Source: CAYQLK01 sp964418515 (GTDB lineage: Bacteria > Patescibacteriota > Microgenomatia > CAYQLK01). Taken from it: DNA of 45,911 bases. Numbering within the stretch: position 1 is the stretch's first letter; every line of letters begins with the position of its first letter. The stretch lies in NCBI GenBank assembly GCA_964418515.1, contig CAYQLK010000004.1, positions 1 to 45,911 on the forward strand, given 5' to 3'. The position numbers were made by a program, and so were the translations under genes. The notes under the pieces are model-generated. The model had not been told where the DNA came from. It was given only the letters and a program-made list of their open reading frames with translations, and ran no database searches. Below, piece by piece: positions 41,450 to 45,911 of this stretch.

Positions 41450-42751
41450 ATGATAGGCGGTAAAATAATTGACCGTAAAAAATATCTAAGTTTGCCTCAA
41501 ACTCCAGGAGTATATATCTACCGAGATAACTCAGGGAAAGTTATCTATGTTGGCAAATCAGTAAGTCTCAGGTCTAGAGTTAGTAGTTATTTCAAACCAC
41601 CCGAAAAATTATTACCCAAAACGGCCAAACTAGTTGAAGAAATCAGAAAAATTGAATATATCGAAGTTGAAACAGAGGTGGAATCTCTACTTTTAGAAGC
41701 TAATTTAATCAAAAAATACCTTCCAAAATACAATATCGTAGTCAAAGATGACAAAAGCCCCATATATATAAAAATTGACTACAACTCTGATGTTCCCAAG
41801 GTACTAGCAGTCAGAAAACCAAAATACAAAATTAAAAGAGGGGATTATATATTTGGACCATTTCCGTCCTCTAAAACCGTAACGTATTTTCTCAAAAACA
41901 TCAGAAGAGTAATTCCGTTTTGTACTCACACTTCAGACCAAAGGCCCTGCTTGTATGTACATCTTGGTTTGTGTCCAGATCCGTATAGATCTGAAACTAA
42001 CCGTTTACTCTACAAAAAAAATCTTAAGATATTAATTAAATTTTTGTCTGGAAAGTATCGCAAAATTATTACTGACTTAAACAAACAAATGTTGGCAGCC
42101 TCAAAAAATCAAAAATTTGAGGACGCGTTAAATATTAAAAAGCAAATTGAGGGATTAACTTATGTAACTCAAAAAGTCAGATATCCTGAGGAATATCTCA
42201 AATCACCCAATTTACTATCTGATCTTAATCTGCAAAAAATTAAAGGTCTAAAAAAAATCCTTAACTTATCAACAACACCAAAAAGAATCGAATGCTACGA
42301 CATTAGTAATTTTCAGGGAACTAATGCCACAGGGTCAATGGTTGTTTTAACTAATGGTGCACCAGATAAAAGCCAATATCGCAGATTCCGCATTAAAACC
42401 ATGGACACGCCAAACGATTTTGCAATGCATAAAGAAATGTTGACCAGAAGACTAAAAAACGCTTGGCCACTCCCTGATTTATTCGTAATCGATGGAGGCA
42501 AAGGGCAAGTTTCCACCGCGTATTCCGTTTTGAGAAATAATAATATTAATATTCCCTTAATTGGACTCGCTAAACGACTTGAAGAAATATTTTTACCAAA
42601 CGAACCAAAACCAATACTCTTAGAGAGAAATTCTCCTGCACTTCTATTACTACAGCAAATTAGAGATGAATCTCATAGGTTTGCAATCACTTATCACAGA
42701 AATCTAAGGCAAAAAAAACAATTTGAACGCATAAGAAGTATTGTGTCATAG
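41450..42751 (+). CDS. uvrC: excinuclease ABC subunit C, lacking the C-terminal HhH domain
   Basis: 433 residues against about 600 in most bacteria. The GIY-YIG nuclease (about 15-95) begins TPGVYIYRD and has VIYVGKSVSLRSRV. The UVR domain lies near 205-235 (KNQKFEDALNIKKQIEGL). The RNase H-like 5' nuclease is present with Asp in ECYDISNF and VIDGGKGQ and His in DESHRFAI. The protein stops just after this domain, at RQKKQFERIRSIVS, so the tandem helix-hairpin-helix DNA-binding tail is missing. Both incision centres are kept. Short gaps on both sides suggest an operon running through yvcK. Confidence 0.95.
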   Translation: MIGGKIIDRKKYLSLPQTPGVYIYRDNSGKVIYVGKSVSLRSRVSSYFKPPEKLLPKTAKLVEEIRKIEYIEVETEVESLLLEANLIKKYLPKYNIVVKDDKSPIYIKIDYNSDVPKVLAVRKPKYKIKRGDYIFGPFPSSKTVTYFLKNIRRVIPFCTHTSDQRPCLYVHLGLCPDPYRSETNRLLYKKNLKILIKFLSGKYRKIITDLNKQMLAASKNQKFEDALNIKKQIEGLTYVTQKVRYPEEYLKSPNLLSDLNLQKIKGLKKILNLSTTPKRIECYDISNFQGTNATGSMVVLTNGAPDKSQYRRFRIKTMDTPNDFAMHKEMLTRRLKNAWPLPDLFVIDGGKGQVSTAYSVLRNNNINIPLIGLAKRLEEIFLPNEPKPILLERNSPALLLLQQIRDESHRFAITYHRNLRQKKQFERIRSIVS

Positions 42752-42762
42752 TATTTATAACA

Positions 42763-43164
42763 ATGAAAAAAATTATCAGAAGTCTAATTACTGTCGCTCT
42801 ATCATTTTGGGTAACCATCACAATTATTAACTCAATCGAGCTAGCCGATGGTCAGCGCAGTTTTACAATTGCCTGTATTGGCCTATTTGTTGTCCATTAT
42901 TTCGTTAGGCCTATTGCAAAAACAATACTTTTACCTGTAAATTTTATTTTTTTTGGACTACTTAGCTTTATTCTTACTTCAATATATTTCTATTTCCTAG
43001 TAATGCTTTATCCATCTTTTCAAGTAAGCCCTTTCTATTCTCCAGTTACAAACATTAACGGTTACATTATTCCAGAGATAAGCCTCAGCTTTTTTCTTAC
43101 CATTTTGGCTGCAGCTTTGGTATACTCTTTCACCGCAAGTCTGGTTCGCTGGATTTTGCACTAA
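42763..43164 (+). CDS. four-helix membrane protein, phage holin IV-like
   Basis: 133 residues with four hydrophobic segments (about 8-24, 33-55, 58-82 and 105-130). The layout and VHYFVRPIAKTILLPVNFI resemble the Phage_holin_4_2/YvlD family of small membrane proteins, which are chromosomal in most bacteria and of unknown function. There is no phage context, so holin activity should not be assumed. It lies between uvrC (11 bases) and yvcK (2 bases), and is probably co-transcribed with both. Confidence 0.75.
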   Translation: MKKIIRSLITVALSFWVTITIINSIELADGQRSFTIACIGLFVVHYFVRPIAKTILLPVNFIFFGLLSFILTSIYFYFLVMLYPSFQVSPFYSPVTNINGYIIPEISLSFFLTILAAALVYSFTASLVRWILH

Positions 43165-43166
43165 AT

Positions 43167-44159
43167 ATGAAATTCATCAATCGTTTTTTGGGTGATTTTT
43201 TTGAAATTGCTCCAACAAAGCAAAAGGTCGTAGCCATCGGTGGCGGAATCGGTACCGCTCAATTATTGCGAGGGCTAAAAAACTATTCAAATCTTGATCT
43301 TACTGCAATTATTTCCATGGCTGATGATGGTGGATCCGCCGGTCGAGTTCGACGTGCCTTTGATATTCAGCCTCCAGGCGATTTAATTACATGTCTAGCA
43401 GCACTTTCTGCTGACGAATCAGTAGTCAAGGATATGTTGTTATATCGTTTTAAAGGCGACAGATACGGTCACGACACCTCGATAGAGGGTCAAAAGCTTG
43501 GAAACCTTGCCATAGTTGCTCTTCGAGATATTACGGGCGATTTTAATCTTGCATTTGAAAAACTCTCAGAAATTCTTTCCCCACGCGGTGTGGTTTTGCC
43601 AGCTACCAAAAACATGGTATCGATTTGGGCTAAAACGGTTGAAGGTAAAAAAGTAACAGGGGAGGAGAATATTGATCTAGGAAAATATAACGGAAAAAGA
43701 CAATTAGAATCAGTTCACCTAATTCCCAAAAACGCTCCTGCTTTTGAAAAATCCACTCAAGCAATACTTGACGCAGATACAATTATTGCTGGTCCAGGCG
43801 ATCTTTATACGTCAATTTTGCCCGTGCTAATAATTAATGATGTAACCAAAGCAATCAAAAAATCTAAGGCAAAAAAGATCTTTGTAGTCAATGTCACAAA
43901 CAAACCGTTCGAAACGCCTAACTATTTTGCCGAAGACTATCAAAAAGCCATTATTCGCCATTTAGGATTTGACCCATTCGATTATTATTTAATTAACAAT
44001 AATACCCAGTCCCCAATTCCTGATAACCTTAATTATCATTTTGTTACAACCAAAACTAAAAATAAAAAATTCAAATTTGCGGACATTGTAAAAGCCGACT
44101 ATGCTATTCATCACGATCCCGACAAACTTGCCGAAACCATAATTCATCTTACAAAATAA
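43167..44159 (+). CDS. yvcK: YvcK/CofD-like gluconeogenesis factor
   Basis: 330 residues, typical length. VVAIGGGIGTAQLLRGLK opens the Rossmann-like nucleotide-sugar site. SMADDGGSAGRVRRAF, PPGDLITCLAALS, GNLAIVAL, AGPGDLYTSILPVLI and VNVTNKPFET are the family motifs. YvcK binds UDP-GlcNAc in Bacillus and is needed for growth on gluconeogenic carbon sources and for cell-wall shape. Here it fits the PEP synthase-driven carbon metabolism encoded in the window. The secG gene follows after 34 bases with its own -10. Confidence 0.92.
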   Translation: MKFINRFLGDFFEIAPTKQKVVAIGGGIGTAQLLRGLKNYSNLDLTAIISMADDGGSAGRVRRAFDIQPPGDLITCLAALSADESVVKDMLLYRFKGDRYGHDTSIEGQKLGNLAIVALRDITGDFNLAFEKLSEILSPRGVVLPATKNMVSIWAKTVEGKKVTGEENIDLGKYNGKRQLESVHLIPKNAPAFEKSTQAILDADTIIAGPGDLYTSILPVLIINDVTKAIKKSKAKKIFVVNVTNKPFETPNYFAEDYQKAIIRHLGFDPFDYYLINNNTQSPIPDNLNYHFVTTKTKNKKFKFADIVKADYAIHHDPDKLAETIIHLTK

Positions 44160-44177
44160 CAATAAACTTAATCCTTT

Positions 44178-44186
44178 TGCTATAAT
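44178..44186 (+). promoter_or_regulatory. extended -10 promoter of secG
   Basis: TGC-TATAAT (44178-44186), with the secG ATG seven bases after it. No -35 and no Shine-Dalgarno are visible. Confidence 0.55.
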
Positions 44187-44193
44187 CTCCACT

Positions 44194-44418
44194 ATGGGAA
44201 TCAATCAAATACTCAGCATTCTTCTAATTGTTATCTCAATACTTTTAACAATCTCAATTTTGTTACAAAGCAAAGGTGTTGGCCTATCATCAACCTTTGG
44301 TGGAGGTGGAGATTTTTACAGGTCCAGAAGGGGAGTAGAAAAAATTCTATACTACATGACTATTGGACTAGCTGCTGTATTTTTTGCCATCTCAATTGCG
44401 CTTGTCATCCTTAATTAG
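44194..44418 (+). CDS. secG: preprotein translocase subunit SecG
   Basis: 74 residues with two membrane segments (about 4-25 and 50-72) and the family loop LLQSKGVGLSSTFGGGGDFYRSRRG between them. SecG helps the SecYEG channel export proteins, and the many signal-peptide proteins in the window would use it. Its -10 element lies seven bases before the ATG. The substrate-binding protein gene follows after 21 bases. Confidence 0.93.
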   Translation: MGINQILSILLIVISILLTISILLQSKGVGLSSTFGGGGDFYRSRRGVEKILYYMTIGLAAVFFAISIALVILN

Positions 44419-44439
44419 TTTTATTTAGCCTACAATCTT

Positions 44440-45843
44440 GTGAAAGTTAACACAAAAGCTTTTTCCCGTCGGATTAGATTTTGGTTTTGGATAACCAAAG
44501 CTTACATTGTCAAAAGAGCTGCACTAATAGCGGTGATAATAATATTAATTTCAGGAATATTTGCTCTGCTATTCAAAGGTCTACCTTTAATTATTGGCAG
44601 AGATATTTACACGCACGCTGTTGTTGGTAACTATAAAATATCCGAAGTTCCACCTGAAATCTTAAGCCTTGCCACAAGAGGTTTGACACGAGTCGACGAA
44701 AATGGTCAGGTTAAGCCTGACATTGCTATCTTTTGGAAGGTTAGTGATGATAAAAAAACCTTTACTTTCCAAATCGATAAAAATATTTCTTGGCAAGATG
44801 GACAAAAAGTAACAATCGATGATTTTGTCGACATTTTTCCAAGAGTCAAAAGTAAGGTTGTTAGTGAAGATACAATCGAATATCAGCTAGATGATCCACT
44901 AGCATCCTTCCCGACTGTTGCCGCAGCGCCAATATTTAGGAAAGGCACTTATGCAGGTACCGGAGCATACAAATTAACAGAAATTAAAGAAGTTGAGCAA
45001 ATTGTCAAAGAACTTCATTTCACCAAAGCTGACAACAGATTTAAACGACTGATTGTTGAATTTTTTCCGAATCGCGAATCAGCCTATCTTGCCTACAAAC
45101 AAGGCAGAGTCAAGTCAACTGAGGTTTTCAATCCTAATCCATTCATTAACTGGCCAAACGTCAATAATATAAATTACAAAAGACCCACACGGTTAGTTGC
45201 GGCTTTTTTTAACACAAAAGACGTATTGCTTGGGGATAAAAAAGTTAGACAAGCTCTGAATCATTTAATTCAAAAAGACTTTATAAGTGGTGGAATTTTA
45301 GCCACCGGACCAATTCCATCAACATCTTGGACATATTCAGAGAATGTCAAAAAATACGAATATGATGTTAAAAAAGCAGAGGAGTTACTAAAAGATTTAG
45401 ATAAAAGCATCGAGAAAAAAATAACAATCAGCACTACCAGAGACTACGAAGATATCGCAAAGCAAATTGCTGAAGATTGGACAGCTGGAGGATTTAATGT
45501 TGAAATAAAAAATGTTCGCGGTGTACCTGATAGTTTTCAAGTCCTAGTTGGAGCCCAAAATATTTCGTCAGACCCAGACCAATATTCACTTTGGCATTCA
45601 ACGCAGGTCAAAACTAATTTAACCCAACTAAGTAATGTTCGTATCGACAAACTTCTTGAGGATGGCAGACAAACAATTGCTCAATCAGCACGGCAGCAAC
45701 AATACAATGAATTTCAGAAATATTTGGTTGATGAAGCCCCTGCTGTTTTTCTTTATTTTCCTGACAAACAAATTAGCGTAATCAAAAAACACTTTTCCGA
45801 CCTTGAAGAAATATTAAAAACCAACAATTTCTTAGTTCGATAA
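44440..45843 (+). CDS. family 5 (peptide-type) ABC transporter substrate-binding protein
   Basis: 467 residues from a GTG start. One membrane segment (about 24-48) anchors the protein after a basic cytoplasmic start. There is no lipobox Cys. LSLATRGLTRVDENGQVKPDIA and WQDGQKVTIDDFV are typical of SBP family 5 (DppA/OppA-like), and RQALNHLIQKDFI and the C-terminal VRIDKLLEDGRQT and YNEFQKYLVDEAPAVFLYFP fit too. It would bind a peptide or other solute outside the membrane. No ABC permease or ATPase genes are next to it in the window. TACAAT at 44431-44436, three bases before the GTG, is a possible but too-close -10. Confidence 0.85.
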   Translation: MKVNTKAFSRRIRFWFWITKAYIVKRAALIAVIIILISGIFALLFKGLPLIIGRDIYTHAVVGNYKISEVPPEILSLATRGLTRVDENGQVKPDIAIFWKVSDDKKTFTFQIDKNISWQDGQKVTIDDFVDIFPRVKSKVVSEDTIEYQLDDPLASFPTVAAAPIFRKGTYAGTGAYKLTEIKEVEQIVKELHFTKADNRFKRLIVEFFPNRESAYLAYKQGRVKSTEVFNPNPFINWPNVNNINYKRPTRLVAAFFNTKDVLLGDKKVRQALNHLIQKDFISGGILATGPIPSTSWTYSENVKKYEYDVKKAEELLKDLDKSIEKKITISTTRDYEDIAKQIAEDWTAGGFNVEIKNVRGVPDSFQVLVGAQNISSDPDQYSLWHSTQVKTNLTQLSNVRIDKLLEDGRQTIAQSARQQQYNEFQKYLVDEAPAVFLYFPDKQISVIKKHFSDLEEILKTNNFLVR

Positions 45844-45855
45844 AGAACTACTATG

Positions 45856-45911
45856 TGGGAACGCAGGGATTCGAACCCTGGACCAATCGCTTAAGAGGCG
45901 ACTGCTCTACC
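45856..45911 (-). tRNA. tRNA-Lys (anticodon CTT), 5' end outside the window
   Basis: Reading the minus strand, D-loop side GGTAGAGCAG, anticodon stem TCGC/GCGA with loop CTCTTAA (anticodon CTT), variable TTGGTC, T-arm CAGGG-TTCGAAT-CCCTG, and the 3' acceptor strand CGTTCCC with discriminator A. The 3' CCA is not encoded (CAT follows the discriminator). The 5' acceptor strand lies beyond the window edge. Confidence 0.9.

Noticed and set aside
42763..43164. Prophage remnant suggested by a holin-like protein
   Set aside because: No other phage genes are nearby. The family is mostly chromosomal, and the gene is embedded in a uvrC-yvcK operon.
1..45911. Recoded TGA (Gly) genetic code
   Set aside because: Several genes end naturally at TGA (for example at 526-528 and 28019-28021), and no conserved gene needs TGA read-through.

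Overview
The window looks like a chromosome segment of a small-genome bacterium of the Candidate Phyla Radiation (Patescibacteria), possibly Microgenomates-like. This is inference. It rests on the AT-rich, closely packed genes, the reduced enzymes (a UvrC without its C-terminal tail, a short DNA polymerase III delta-like protein), a zf-trcl type zinc-ribbon protein with relatives of the CPR CxxC-x17-CxxC repeat, and many membrane-anchored or secreted surface proteins. TGA is an ordinary stop codon, so there is no sign of the recoded Gracilibacteria/Absconditabacteria code. No ribosomal RNA, insertion sequence, integrase or CRISPR array was seen.

Layout. 1-4.2 kb: end of an HD-domain gene, a guanylate kinase-like gene, a MurC/Mpl-type ligase, a PgeF/YfiH-family gene, an unidentified structured small RNA with its own promoter and terminator (3313-3527), and a glycerophosphodiesterase. 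4.3-7.1 kb: a GC-rich block of orphan genes, each unit with its own promoter and terminator, including a protein with five Cys/His metal-site repeats. 7.1-8.8 kb: an SDR epimerase and a CAP-domain protein, divergent. 8.8-14.0 kb: a GC-rich surface-polysaccharide operon (GtrA, GT-C transferase, GT2 synthase, GH113-like lipoprotein) behind a long structured leader. 14.1-18.3 kb: a 1377-residue secreted sugar-dehydrogenase-like protein with a PKD domain and four C-terminal repeats. 18.3-28.9 kb: metallo-hydrolase, lipoprotein, HolA-like protein, then central carbon metabolism (ppsA-eno-gpmI, rsmI opposite, korA-korB). 29-42.8 kb: a DNA-repair region with lexA, uvrB, uvrA and uvrC, interleaved with uncharacterised genes, one with PD-(D/E)XK-like residues and one with a RelE-like tail. 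42.8-45.9 kb: holin-like membrane protein, yvcK, secG, a family-5 substrate-binding protein and part of a tRNA-Lys(CTT).

How it fits together. PpsA, enolase and GpmI connect pyruvate with 3-phosphoglycerate. KorAB would link a 2-oxoacid (possibly pyruvate) with its acyl-CoA and reduced ferredoxin, and YvcK is a gluconeogenesis/cell-wall factor in other bacteria. UvrABC plus LexA form a nucleotide-excision and SOS set. A LexA-type inverted repeat lies downstream of the lexA promoter and a half-site lies in the uvrA promoter.

Two gene styles are mixed. Many AT-rich genes have a -10 element only 7-9 bases before the start codon and no Shine-Dalgarno, suggesting leaderless mRNAs. Most GC-rich units have Shine-Dalgarno sequences, longer leaders and strong hairpin terminators. 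That mosaic, the small RNA, the variant zinc-repeat protein and the unknown gene coupled to uvrB are the best candidates for undescribed biology here. There is no gene-free stretch longer than 300 bases.
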